This document shows positions 7,115 to 15,410 of a stretch of 47,647 bases of DNA, piece by piece (within the stretch, counting starts at the first letter, position 1; every line of letters begins with the position of its first letter). A program made the position numbers and the translations under genes. The notes beneath the pieces are model-generated. The model had not been told where the DNA came from and did not search any database. It saw nothing but the letters and a program-made list of their open reading frames with translations. The DNA is from Rhodocyclaceae bacterium (GTDB lineage: Bacteria; Pseudomonadota; Gammaproteobacteria; Burkholderiales; Rhodocyclaceae): NCBI GenBank assembly GCA_008080565.1, contig VIKE01000031.1:1-47647 (forward strand), read 5' to 3'.

Positions 7115-9444
7115 GCGCGGCGGCTCGTGCCTTCCTGATCTGGCTGCTGGCCATGCTGGCCGGCGCCGCCGTGGTCTGGAACAGCCATTTTTCGGCCGAT
7201 ATGTCCTTCTTCCTGCCGGGCCGGCCGAGCGCCGCGCAGCAGGTGCTGGTCGATCAACTCAAGGAAGGCGCCGTCACCCGGCTGCTCATGGTCGCCATCG
7301 AAGGCGGCGATGCGGCGCAGCGGGCGGCAGCCTCACGCCAGTTGCACGGTCGACTGGAAAAATTGCCCGAATTCGTCAGTGTTCAGAACGGCCAGGCCGG
7401 CAGCCTCGACGCTGATCGCGACTTCCTGTTCCGCTACCGCTACCTGCTGAGCCCGGCCGTCAAGCCCGAGCGTTTCACGGTGGATGGCCTGCGCGAGAGC
7501 ATCGCCAACAGCGTCGATCTGCTCGCCTCACCGGCCGGCATGATGATCAAACCCTTGCTGCCGCGCGACCCGACCGGCGAAATGATCGAACTGCTTTCCG
7601 GCCTCAGTTCTGGCGCCCAGCCCAATGTGAGTGAAGGCGTCTGGGCCTCGCGCGACGGCGAACGGGCCATGCTGCTGATCCAGAGCGCCGCCCTCGGCTC
7701 GGACACCGACGCCCAGGAAAAAGCGATTGCCACGATCCGCAGCCAGTTTGCCGAGAGCGCCCGCGAGACCGGCTTCAGCGACGCCCGCATCGTGATTTCC
7801 GGCCCCGGCGTTTTCGCCGTCAAATCGCGCGAAACGATCAAGAGCGAGGTCAGCAAACTATCAGCAATTAGCACCCTGGCCATCATCGCCGTGCTGCTCT
7901 TCGTCTATCGCTCGGCCCGCTTGCTTACCCTTGGCCTGCTGCCCGTGGTCAGCGGGGCGCTGGCCGGCATCGTCGCCGTCAGCCTTGTCTACGGCACGGT
8001 CTTTGGCATCACCGTCGGCTTTGGCGCAGCACTGATCGGCGAGGCGGTCGATTACTCGATCTATTATTTCGTCCAGTCCGGCCGGCTCGGCGCGGCCGAA
8101 TGGCGGGCGCGCTTCTGGCCGACCGTCCGCCTCGGTGTGCTGACCTCCATTTGCGGCTTCGCCGCGCTGCTTTTTTCCGGCTTCCCCGGCCTTGCCCAGC
8201 TCGGCCTCTATTCGCTGAGCGGCGTGCTGACCGCCGCGCTGGTCACCCGTTTCATCCTGCCGGCGCTGGCCGGCAACGATCACCCGGTGCGCGACCTGAG
8301 CCACCTCGCCCCGCCGCTCAAGCAGGGCATCCGGGTGTTGCAAGGCCTGCGCTGGCCGGTCATTCTGCTCACCCTCGCAGCGACCACTGTCCTCGTCATT
8401 AACCGGGATGAGCTCTGGCACCCGAACCTGTCGGCCCTGAGCACGGTCAGCGCCGAAGACTCGGCCACCGACATGGCGCTACGCGCCGACATTGGCGCCC
8501 CGGATTCACGCTACATGGCCGTCATCACCGCGCCCGACCGCGAAGCCGCGCTGCAGGCCGCCGAGCGGGCCGGGCAGCAGCTCGACGCGCTGGTCGCCCA
8601 AGGCATCATCGGCGGCTACGACAGCCCGGCCCGCTTCCTGCCCAGCCAGGCCATGCAGGCCACCCGCCGGGCCAGCCTGCCAGCCGGCGACGAACTGGCG
8701 GCGCGTCTGCAATTGGCGCAGGCCGATTCCCCGCTCGCTGCCAACAAGCTCGCCCCCTTCCTCGACGAAGTCGCCAAGGCGAAAGAGCAGGGTGCCATCA
8801 CCCGCGAAACCCTCAACGGCACCAGCCTGGCGCTGGCCGTCGATTCGCTGCTCATGCAGCGACCGGACAGCTGGAGCGTGCTGCTGCCGCTGCGCCCGCC
8901 AGCCGGCGTCAAGGGCGTGGACATCGACATCGAGCCGGTACGCGCCAAACTGGCCGGCAGCGGCGCGCTATTCATCGACATGAAGTTCGAGTTCGACCGG
9001 CTCTACAACGATTATCTCGACGAAGCGACGCTGCTCTCGCTGGCCGGTTTCGCCGCCATCGTTGCGCTGCTCGCCGTCACGCTGCGCTCCCCCCGCCGGC
9101 TCGGCGCCGTCCTGCTGCCGCTGCTCCTCGCTGTCATCCTGGTCATCGCCGGCGTCCATCTGGCCGGCGAACAACTGCATCTCATGCACCTGATCGGCAT
9201 GCTGCTGATCGTCGCCGTCGGCTCAAATTACGCGCTGTTCTTCGACCGGGCCGGCAAGGAACACCGGCTCGATGCGCCGACGCTGGCCTCGATGGCCATC
9301 GCCAACCTGACCACCGCCATCGGCTTCGGCACGCTCGCCCTGTCCAGCGTGCCGGTGCTGCACGCCGTCGGCATCACGGTCGGGCCGGGCGCTGTGCTGG
9401 CGCTGCTGCTCGCCGCCTGTTTTTCGGAGTGCGAAAGTGCTTGA
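7111..9444 (+). CDS. MMPL-family RND exporter, presumed polyene-lipid transporter
   Basis: 777-residue exporter. Segment 1 is near residues 5-23. A large periplasmic loop follows, then a cluster of five to six hydrophobic segments (about 250-390), a second loop (about 415-630) and a second cluster running to the end. This is the duplicated layout of MMPL/RND predicted exporters. Such proteins accompany LolA-like carriers in aryl polyene loci and are believed to extract the lipidated polyene from the inner membrane. The C-terminus stops abruptly after the last hydrophobic stretch (LLLAACFSECESA), so a short basic tail common in relatives is missing. The first dispersed repeat after the core operon and a parS site follow within 75 bases. 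Confidence 0.88.
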   Translation: MSAAARAFLIWLLAMLAGAAVVWNSHFSADMSFFLPGRPSAAQQVLVDQLKEGAVTRLLMVAIEGGDAAQRAAASRQLHGRLEKLPEFVSVQNGQAGSLDADRDFLFRYRYLLSPAVKPERFTVDGLRESIANSVDLLASPAGMMIKPLLPRDPTGEMIELLSGLSSGAQPNVSEGVWASRDGERAMLLIQSAALGSDTDAQEKAIATIRSQFAESARETGFSDARIVISGPGVFAVKSRETIKSEVSKLSAISTLAIIAVLLFVYRSARLLTLGLLPVVSGALAGIVAVSLVYGTVFGITVGFGAALIGEAVDYSIYYFVQSGRLGAAEWRARFWPTVRLGVLTSICGFAALLFSGFPGLAQLGLYSLSGVLTAALVTRFILPALAGNDHPVRDLSHLAPPLKQGIRVLQGLRWPVILLTLAATTVLVINRDELWHPNLSALSTVSAEDSATDMALRADIGAPDSRYMAVITAPDREAALQAAERAGQQLDALVAQGIIGGYDSPARFLPSQAMQATRRASLPAGDELAARLQLAQADSPLAANKLAPFLDEVAKAKEQGAITRETLNGTSLALAVDSLLMQRPDSWSVLLPLRPPAGVKGVDIDIEPVRAKLAGSGALFIDMKFEFDRLYNDYLDEATLLSLAGFAAIVALLAVTLRSPRRLGAVLLPLLLAVILVIAGVHLAGEQLHLMHLIGMLLIVAVGSNYALFFDRAGKEHRLDAPTLASMAIANLTTAIGFGTLALSSVPVLHAVGITVGPGAVLALLLAACFSECESA

Positions 9445-9463
9445 GGGCGTGTTTCAACCCATT

Positions 9464-9499
9464 CCCACGGTCAACCCGAAAAAACGGCCAAAAATGAAA
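9464..9499 (+). repeat. Dispersed 37-bp repeat, copy 2
   Basis: Intergenic copy between the MMPL exporter and the next hydrolase. It differs from the consensus at AACCCG in place of AACCGG. It ends seven bases before a perfect parS palindrome. Confidence 0.85.
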
Positions 9500-9505
9500 A
9501 CTCAC

Positions 9506-9519
9506 GTTTCACGTGAAAC
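9506..9519. other. parS site (perfect ParB-binding palindrome)
   Basis: GTTTCACGTGAAAC is the full 14-base palindromic core of the conserved bacterial parS sequence. It lies between the exporter and hydrolase genes, about 24 kb from dnaA. ParB nucleates on such sites to organise and segregate the origin region. parA and parB are not inside this window. Confidence 0.85.
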
Positions 9520-9525
9520 CGCCGC

Positions 9526-10170
9526 ATGAGCGCCGCGCTAAGAACCCTGCGCCATGACGGTGGCGGGGACAACCTTCTCGTCCTGCTCCCCGGCGCCTAC
9601 ATGACGCCCGAGCACTTCGCCGACAACGGCTTTTTCGCCGACGCCGCCGTGCGCCACCTCAAGCTCGACATCGTCGCCGTCGACCTCGGCCTCGACGCCG
9701 TGTCGAGCGGTGACGCACTGCCGGCGGTCATCGAGCAGATCCTCGTCCCGGCCCGCGCCAGCTACCGGCAGGTCTGGCTCGGCGGCATCTCGCTCGGCGG
9801 CCTGCTCGCGCTGTGCCTCAACGCCGACCATCCCGGCCTCGTCGACGGCCTCTGCCTCATCGCGCCGTACCCCGGCAGCCGGCTGACCACCAACGCCATC
9901 AATCGCGCCGGCGGCCTCGATGTTTGGGAGCCGACCGAAGTCGACCTGACCGACCCCGAATTCCGCGCCTACCGCTGGCTCAAGGCGCCACCGGCAGGCT
10001 TCCCGGTGTTCGTCGGCTACGGTACGGAAGACCGCTTCGCCGAAGGCATGCGAGACATCGCCAACCGCTTCCCGGCCGCCGCCCGCTGTGCCTTGCCGGG
10101 CAACCACGACTGGCCGGTGTGGCGCGATTTGTGGGAACATTTTCTCAACCTTGGCCACTTCGCTGCCTGA
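9526..10170 (+). CDS. Alpha/beta-hydrolase family protein
   Basis: 214-residue predicted serine hydrolase with a nucleophile elbow (GGISLGG, Ser at about position 88), an oxyanion-side strand LLVLLPGAYM and a late His in LPGNHDWPVW that could complete the triad. The ATG at 9526 follows the parS site by six bases. The adjacent deacetylase starts two bases after its stop, so the gene is co-transcribed with the following tailoring genes. Substrate unknown. A role in trimming or editing the polyene or its lipid ester is conceivable from position only. Confidence 0.75.
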   Translation: MSAALRTLRHDGGGDNLLVLLPGAYMTPEHFADNGFFADAAVRHLKLDIVAVDLGLDAVSSGDALPAVIEQILVPARASYRQVWLGGISLGGLLALCLNADHPGLVDGLCLIAPYPGSRLTTNAINRAGGLDVWEPTEVDLTDPEFRAYRWLKAPPAGFPVFVGYGTEDRFAEGMRDIANRFPAAARCALPGNHDWPVWRDLWEHFLNLGHFAA

Positions 10171-10171
10171 C

Positions 10172-10981
10172 ATGTCGACGCGCTGGAAACCGACCTTCGC
10201 CATCAAAGCCACGCTCGCCGTGCACGCTGCGGCCGCCGTCGGCTGCCTGCTGGCGCCGGCCATCTGGCCGTGGGCGGTCGGCGCACTGGTCATCAACCAC
10301 GCCATCATCACCACCGCCGGCCTGCTGCCGCGCACGACCCTGCTCGGCCCCAACCTGACCCGCCTGCCGGATGACGCTGTCGCCCGCCGCGAAGTCGCCA
10401 TCACCATCGACGACGGCCCCGATCCGGAAGTCACGCCGCGCGTCCTCGACCTGCTCGACGCCGCCGACGCCAAGGCCACGTTCTTCTGCATCGGCTGGCG
10501 GGCCCGCGAGAACCCGGCGTTGTGCCGCGAGATCGTCGCCCGCGGCCATCGCGTCGAAAATCACGGCGACAGCCATTCGAAGGCCTTCGCCTTCTTCGGC
10601 CCCGGCCGCATGAAAGCCGACATCGCCGCAGCGCAGGCCACCTTTGCCGACATCACGGGCCAGACGCCGCGCTACTTCCGCGCCACGGCCGGCCTGCGCA
10701 ACCCTTTCCTCGACGCCGTCCTGCACAAGCTCGAACTCAAGCTGGCGAGCTGGACGCGCCGCTCCTACGACACGCGCTGCGGCGACGCGGAAACTGTTTT
10801 CCGGCGCCTGAGCCGCGACCTCGGCCCGGGCGACATCCTGCTCCTGCACGACGGCCACGCCGCCCGCACACCTGACGGTCAGCCGGTCATCCTCGCCGTG
10901 CTGCCGCGCCTGATCACCGCGCTGCGCCAACATTCACTACATTCACTCAACCCCGTCACCTTGCCCGACGCCACCTCATGA
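10172..10981 (+). CDS. NodB-type polysaccharide deacetylase family protein
   Basis: 269-residue protein with an N-terminal hydrophobic anchor of one or two segments (about 10-50). A NodB homology domain follows, with motif 1 TIDDGPDP, motif 2 HGDSH (metal-binding histidines), motif 3 RATAGLRNP and motif 5 LLLHDGH. It should be a metal-dependent carbohydrate N- or O-deacetylase facing the periplasm. The ATG at 10172 follows the hydrolase stop directly; the extended ORF from 10088 only overlaps that gene. Its stop overlaps the methyltransferase start (ATGA at 10978). It may act on a sugar attached to the polyene lipid, perhaps added by the glycosyltransferase at 21134; this is inference. Confidence 0.82.
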   Translation: MSTRWKPTFAIKATLAVHAAAAVGCLLAPAIWPWAVGALVINHAIITTAGLLPRTTLLGPNLTRLPDDAVARREVAITIDDGPDPEVTPRVLDLLDAADAKATFFCIGWRARENPALCREIVARGHRVENHGDSHSKAFAFFGPGRMKADIAAAQATFADITGQTPRYFRATAGLRNPFLDAVLHKLELKLASWTRRSYDTRCGDAETVFRRLSRDLGPGDILLLHDGHAARTPDGQPVILAVLPRLITALRQHSLHSLNPVTLPDATS

Positions 10982-11700
10982 CCAAGCGTTTCCTGCGCAC
11001 CCTGCTCGACGAAGCCAGCCGCCCCTTCATCGGCGGCGGCCATTTCGCCTACCACTATTCGCGCGGCAAGCTGTCCTCCGACAGCATCTTCCGCGAGATC
11101 CTCAAGCGCGGCCTGTTCCCGGCCGAAGGCCGTTACCTCGACCTCGGCTGCGGCCAGGGCAGCCTGTTTTCCTGGCTGCTCGCCGCCCGCAAGCTGTACG
11201 ACGCCGGCAACTGGCCGAAGGGCTGGCCGGCCGCGCCCAAGGCCCTGAGCCTGCGCGGCATCGAACTCATGCAGAAGGATGTCGACCGCGCCGCCCGTGC
11301 TTTCGGCGCCGATCACCCGGTGCTGCGCATCGAGCAGGGCGACATGACCAAGGCTGATTTCGGCCAGGCCGACGTCATCACCATCCTCGACGCCCTGCAT
11401 TATTTCGACCACGCCCACCAGAAGGACGTGATCAAGCGCATACGCGCCGCGCTGCCACCGGGCGGCCTGTTCCTGACCCGCGTCGGCGACGCCTCGGCCG
11501 GGCTGCCTTACCACCTGTGCAACTGGGTCGACCACGCCGTGACCTTCGTGCGCGGCCATCGCCTGCCACGCCTCTATTGCCGGCCGCTCGCCGAGTGGAT
11601 CGCCTTGCTTGAAAGCCTTGGTTTCACGGTCGAAACCGACCCGATGAACGACATCAAGCCCTTCGCCAACGTCATGCTGGTCTGCCGCGTTCCGACCTAA
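10978..11700 (+). CDS. Class I SAM-dependent methyltransferase
   Basis: 240-residue protein with a SAM-binding motif I (YLDLGCGQGS), an acidic motif (GIEL) and a motif III-like LTRVGDAS region. Some aryl polyene head groups are ring-methylated, and a methyltransferase is a recurrent member of these clusters, so head-group methylation is the most likely role. O-methylation of another cluster product cannot be excluded. Start coupling with the deacetylase (ATGA) supports operon membership. Confidence 0.8.
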   Translation: MTKRFLRTLLDEASRPFIGGGHFAYHYSRGKLSSDSIFREILKRGLFPAEGRYLDLGCGQGSLFSWLLAARKLYDAGNWPKGWPAAPKALSLRGIELMQKDVDRAARAFGADHPVLRIEQGDMTKADFGQADVITILDALHYFDHAHQKDVIKRIRAALPPGGLFLTRVGDASAGLPYHLCNWVDHAVTFVRGHRLPRLYCRPLAEWIALLESLGFTVETDPMNDIKPFANVMLVCRVPT

Positions 11701-11704
11701 CGCC

Positions 11705-12886
11705 ATGCGTTTCAGCCGTCCGGCCATCCTCACCGCTTTCCTGCTCGCCACGCTGGCCGGCTGCTCGCTGTTCGAAGAAGGCGAGGAGGAGGGCAGCGCA
11801 TTGCCGTCCGACATGGCGCGCCGGGCCGATGGCAAGACGGCCACGGCCTGGCCGACTTCGCTGGCCGAAGCCGACGTCAAAAAGCGCATCGTCCGCCTGA
11901 TTCCCGCCTACGCAAAAGACCGCCAAGGCTGGGCCGACGACCTGCACACCGCCTTCAAGGCGCTGGAAGTGCCGCACGCGACGCAAACCTATTGCGCCGC
12001 CATCGCCATCATCGAGCAGGAATCGAGCTTCCAGGCCGACCCAAGCGTGCCCGGCCTGCCCAACATCGTGCGCCGGGAACTCGACAACCGGGCCGGCCGT
12101 TACGGCGTGCCGTCGCTGCTCGTCAATGCCGCACTGGGCAAGAAGTCGCCCGACGGCAAGAGCTACAACGAGCGCATCGACGCGCTCAAAACCGAGAAGC
12201 AGGTCAATGCGCTGTTCGAGGACATGACCGGCGAGCTGCCTTTCGGCCGCCAGTTGTTCGCCGACTACAACCCCGTGCGCACCGGCGGGCCGATGCAGGT
12301 CAGCATCGACTTTGCCACGCAGCAGGTCAAGGAAGGCGACTACCCGTACCCGATGGCGAAAAAGGTGCGCGACGAGGTATTCACGCGACGTGGCGGCGTC
12401 TATTTCGGCAGCGCCATCCTGCTCGATTACGAAGTGCCCTACGACAGCATCGTCTACCGTTTTGCCGACTTCAATGCCGGCCGCTACAGCAGCCGCAACG
12501 CCGCTTTCCAGCTAGCACTCGGCAAGATCACCGGCAAACCGCTGGCCCCGGACGGCGACCTGATGCGCTACGAAAACGGCCAGCCGGCAACCGTCCCGAG
12601 CAGCGTCGAGGAAGCCGCCATCGGCATCGCCAGCAAGCTCGACATGAGCCGCCCGCAGATTCGCCGCGACCTGCTCCTGGAAAAATCTCCGGCTTTCGGC
12701 CGCAGTCCGTTGTTCAACCGCGTCTTCGAACTGGCCGAAAAAGGTGCCAAGCCGATGGCTCGTCAGGCCATGCCGCAAATCGACCTGAAAAGTCCGAAAA
12801 TCAGCCGCAAGCTGACCACCGAATGGTTCGCCAAGCGGGTCGAAGGGCGTTACCGGACCTGTCTTGGCCGGAGCAGCGGCAAGTAG
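11705..12886 (+). CDS. DUF1615 (YaiW-like) outer-membrane lipoprotein
   Basis: 393-residue lipoprotein with a signal peptide ending in the lipobox LATLAGC (lipidated Cys at about residue 20). The body matches the E. coli YaiW family: QQES/EQESSFQADP, NPVRTGGPMQVSI, RRGGVYFG, YRFADFNAG, SPKISRKLTTEWFAKRV. YaiW is reported as a surface-exposed outer-membrane lipoprotein linked to uptake of proline-rich peptides by SbmA; no sbmA is visible here. It follows the methyltransferase by four bases. A role in anchoring or exposing the pigment is possible but unsupported. Confidence 0.85.
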   Translation: MRFSRPAILTAFLLATLAGCSLFEEGEEEGSALPSDMARRADGKTATAWPTSLAEADVKKRIVRLIPAYAKDRQGWADDLHTAFKALEVPHATQTYCAAIAIIEQESSFQADPSVPGLPNIVRRELDNRAGRYGVPSLLVNAALGKKSPDGKSYNERIDALKTEKQVNALFEDMTGELPFGRQLFADYNPVRTGGPMQVSIDFATQQVKEGDYPYPMAKKVRDEVFTRRGGVYFGSAILLDYEVPYDSIVYRFADFNAGRYSSRNAAFQLALGKITGKPLAPDGDLMRYENGQPATVPSSVEEAAIGIASKLDMSRPQIRRDLLLEKSPAFGRSPLFNRVFELAEKGAKPMARQAMPQIDLKSPKISRKLTTEWFAKRVEGRYRTCLGRSSGK

Positions 12887-12892
12887 CCGACT

Positions 12893-12929
12893 GCCACGGT
12901 CAACCGGAAATTTCGGCCAAAATCGAAAT
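12893..12929 (+). repeat. Dispersed 37-bp repeat, copy 3
   Basis: Sits between two convergent genes and ends on the first base of the dcuB stop codon. Variant with AAATTT before GGCC and AAAATCGAAAT after it. Confidence 0.85.
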
Positions 12930-14254
12930 CAGAAATAGACCTGCGCCAGCGAGTAGGCGACGATGGTCGAAGTGATGACGCCGATCCAGCCGGGAATCAT
13001 GAAGCTGTGGTTGAGCAGGTATTTGCCGATGCGCGTCGTGCCGCTGCGATCCATGTTAATCGCCGCCAGATCGCTCGGATAGAAGGCGAAGAAGAAGTAG
13101 GCGTAGCAGGAGGGCATGAGGCCGAGCAGCAGTTGCGGGCTGAGGCCAAGAGCCAGGCCGAAGGGCAGCATGATGGTCAGCGTCGCCGCCTGACTCTTGA
13201 CGAAGGCCGAGACGGCGAACATGGCCAGCGCGAAAGTCCATGGAGCGTATTCGACCATGGCCTTGATGTTTTCAACCAGGAAAGCCTCGTTGGCCTTGAC
13301 GAAGGTGTCGCTCATCCAGGCGATCCCGAAGATCGAGACAACGGCGATCATGCCGGCCGTGAAAACCTCTGACTTGGCAATGGCAGCCGCCTTGACGTCG
13401 GCCGCAAACAGGATGAAGGCACCGAAGGCGAGCATGACGAGCTGGACAACGGTGGTCATTGGAATCGGCTTGCCCTTGGCCAGCGGCAGCACACTCGGGT
13501 AGAGGGCGAGGACGACGATGGTCAGGATGCCGGTGAAGAACAGCACGACCGACAGGCGGGCCGATGCGGGCAGGGTCTTGTTGAGCGTCGTCACCGATTT
13601 TTCGACCGAGGCGCGGAAATCGGGGTCCTGCAAGCGAGCCTGATATTCCGAATCCTTGTCGAGATCGAGGCCCCGATTCATGCTCCAGAAAGCCGCCGCC
13701 AGCACGCCGATCAGGCCGGCCGGCAAGGTCACCATGAGGATCTGGGCCAGCGTCACGGGCGCATCGGTCTTCGCCGTCATCGCCAGGAAAGTCGTCACGG
13801 CCGCCGCCACCGGGCTGGCCGTAATGCCCATCTGCGAAGCCACGCTGGAAATCGCCATCGGCCGTTCCGGGCGGATTTTGGTCTTCAGCGCGACGTCGGC
13901 AATGACCGGTAGCAGCGAATAAACGGCATGGCCGGTGCCGACGCAGACGGTCAGCAGGAAGGTGGACAGCGGCGCCAGAATCGTGATCTGCTGCGGATGC
14001 TTGCGCATCACTCGCTCCGCCTGCTGGACCAGCCAATCGAGGCCACCGGCCACCTGCAGCGTCGCCGAAGCGGTGACCACGGCAAGGATGATGAGCATGA
14101 CGGTGATCGGCGGCTCGGATGGTGCAACGCGGAAACCGAAACTGAGCACCGCCACGCCCAGCCCGCCAATCAGGCCAAGCGCCACCCCTCCGCGCCGGAT
14201 ACCGATCAGGATAGCCGTCAGAACCAAGGCAAACTGAATCCAGAAATCAAACAT
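12929..14254 (-). CDS. dcuB: Anaerobic C4-dicarboxylate transporter, DcuB-like
   Basis: 441-residue inner-membrane antiporter with about 12 hydrophobic segments. It resembles DcuB more than DcuA, with GTGHAVYSLLPVIADVA, RPERPMAISSVASQMGI, YPSDLAAI and DRSGTTRIGK. It exchanges fumarate or other C4-dicarboxylates for succinate during anaerobic growth. The ATG at 14254 is preceded by AGGGGAACACC, a good ribosome site, and gives the family's N-terminus; the six-residue extension to 14272 is not needed. It lies on the minus strand between the two plus-strand halves of the pigment locus and has no evident link to it. Confidence 0.92.
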   Translation of the reverse strand: MFDFWIQFALVLTAILIGIRRGGVALGLIGGLGVAVLSFGFRVAPSEPPITVMLIILAVVTASATLQVAGGLDWLVQQAERVMRKHPQQITILAPLSTFLLTVCVGTGHAVYSLLPVIADVALKTKIRPERPMAISSVASQMGITASPVAAAVTTFLAMTAKTDAPVTLAQILMVTLPAGLIGVLAAAFWSMNRGLDLDKDSEYQARLQDPDFRASVEKSVTTLNKTLPASARLSVVLFFTGILTIVVLALYPSVLPLAKGKPIPMTTVVQLVMLAFGAFILFAADVKAAAIAKSEVFTAGMIAVVSIFGIAWMSDTFVKANEAFLVENIKAMVEYAPWTFALAMFAVSAFVKSQAATLTIMLPFGLALGLSPQLLLGLMPSCYAYFFFAFYPSDLAAINMDRSGTTRIGKYLLNHSFMIPGWIGVITSTIVAYSLAQVYF

Positions 14255-14393
14255 GGTGTTCCCCTTAAGCAAACCCTTATATGCTGCAGCGCAGCAATTT
14301 CAGGTCACTATGCCACAGGGGGATGGGCGACAACAGGCTGCAGACAAGGTAAATCTGGACGGCAGTTGACTTGTATCAGGCAAAGCAGCGCCT

Positions 14394-14430
14394 GCCACGG
14401 TCAACCGGAAAAAACGGCCAAAAATGAAAT
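14394..14430 (+). repeat. Dispersed 37-bp repeat, copy 4
   Basis: Consensus copy with AAAAAACGGCCAAAAATGAAAT. It lies just beyond the stop of the minus-strand esterase-like gene and upstream of dcuB. Confidence 0.9.
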
Positions 14431-14436
14431 TGGCGA

Positions 14437-15234
14437 TCAGCGACCCAGCATCCAGCCGGCGATCTGCCCGACCACTTCGCCCTCGATGCCATTGAAGCCG
14501 TGATAGGCCATCGCCTCGCACGGATCGCCCCGGCTCATGCCGTCGCGGAAGGACAGCAACTGCTGGCGCGGCAGCCCTTCCAGCCTCTGCATGAGCTTCG
14601 GCATGTCGCTGAAGGCGCAATGGCTGCAACCGTCCAGCTCATGATGGGCGACAAGCGTCGGAATGCTCAGCTTGTCGAGCGCCATGGCCGGCACCGCGGG
14701 CGCCTTCGGGTCGGTCAGAATGGTTGAGGTTAGGACCAGGCCATCCGGCCCGTCGGCCCGACTCAGGCGTGTCGCCACCGCGGCAATCGACTGCGTTCCC
14801 CGGCTGGTCCCGACCAGCCACACCGGCAAGCCCGCTTGCTGGCGCACCCAGGCGATCACCGCCTGGACATCCGCCGCATGCTCAGGCCCCTGGCGGTAGC
14901 CGGCCAGAAAGGGTGGCGATTGGCGATCCGACGGCGCGTCGATGACCACTGTCAGCAAGCCCTGATCGACAAACAGCTGTCGGCTGCGAATCAGGAAATT
15001 CCCCTTGCCCCAGCCAAATGAACCATCCGGCGCAATCTGCAAACCGCCATGCCCGCCGGCGAAGAGAATGACCGCCGCCTTGGGTGTCGGCGGAGCGAGC
15101 ACCAGCAGGCGCTGCGTGACGCCGGGGCGGGTTGGGATGTCGACGACCGTGGCCCCGGTCTGGCCGAAAGCCAGAGTAACGAAAAACCACAAGACCAGGC
15201 CCCGCCAGTTTTTCAGTAAATGATGCATCTTCAT
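14437..15234 (-). CDS. Secreted alpha/beta-hydrolase (dienelactone hydrolase/esterase-like)
   Basis: 265-residue protein starting at ATG 15234, with signal peptide MKMHHLLKNWRGLVLWFFVT and following residues. The alpha/beta-hydrolase body has an oxyanion strand (VILFAGGHGG), a nucleophile elbow WLVGTSRGTQS (Ser in GTSRG) and a C-terminal His region (HHELDGCSHC). The upstream ORF extension to 15345 lies in the divergent promoter region and has no signal-peptide logic. Substrate unknown. It is oriented against the flanking pigment operons, so a role in the pathway is doubtful. Confidence 0.78.
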   Translation of the reverse strand: MKMHHLLKNWRGLVLWFFVTLAFGQTGATVVDIPTRPGVTQRLLVLAPPTPKAAVILFAGGHGGLQIAPDGSFGWGKGNFLIRSRQLFVDQGLLTVVIDAPSDRQSPPFLAGYRQGPEHAADVQAVIAWVRQQAGLPVWLVGTSRGTQSIAAVATRLSRADGPDGLVLTSTILTDPKAPAVPAMALDKLSIPTLVAHHELDGCSHCAFSDMPKLMQRLEGLPRQQLLSFRDGMSRGDPCEAMAYHGFNGIEGEVVGQIAGWMLGR

Positions 15235-15375
15235 GGCCCATCTTCCCGCGAAAAAATCATAACAAGTCCATGCTCCGATGAGCCTGACGGATTTGCCCGA
15301 TAGTGTACAAGCCCGAAACAGGCTGGCTGCGCCACAGATAGGCAATCATGCCATCCATTTACAGGCGCCCCCTCT

Positions 15376-15383
15376 GCTAAAAT
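15376..15383 (+). promoter_or_regulatory. Putative -10 element upstream of the second pigment block
   Basis: GCTAAAATCCAC, with TAAAAT at 15378-15383, lies 28 bases upstream of the GTG start of the ketosynthase. It shares the GCTAAAATNCAC context with the promoter at 1491. A TTTACA at 15358-15363 is only 14 bases upstream, so the -35 is uncertain. Confidence 0.3.
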
Positions 15384-15410
15384 CCACCTCACCCCATTTC
15401 GAGCGCCACC

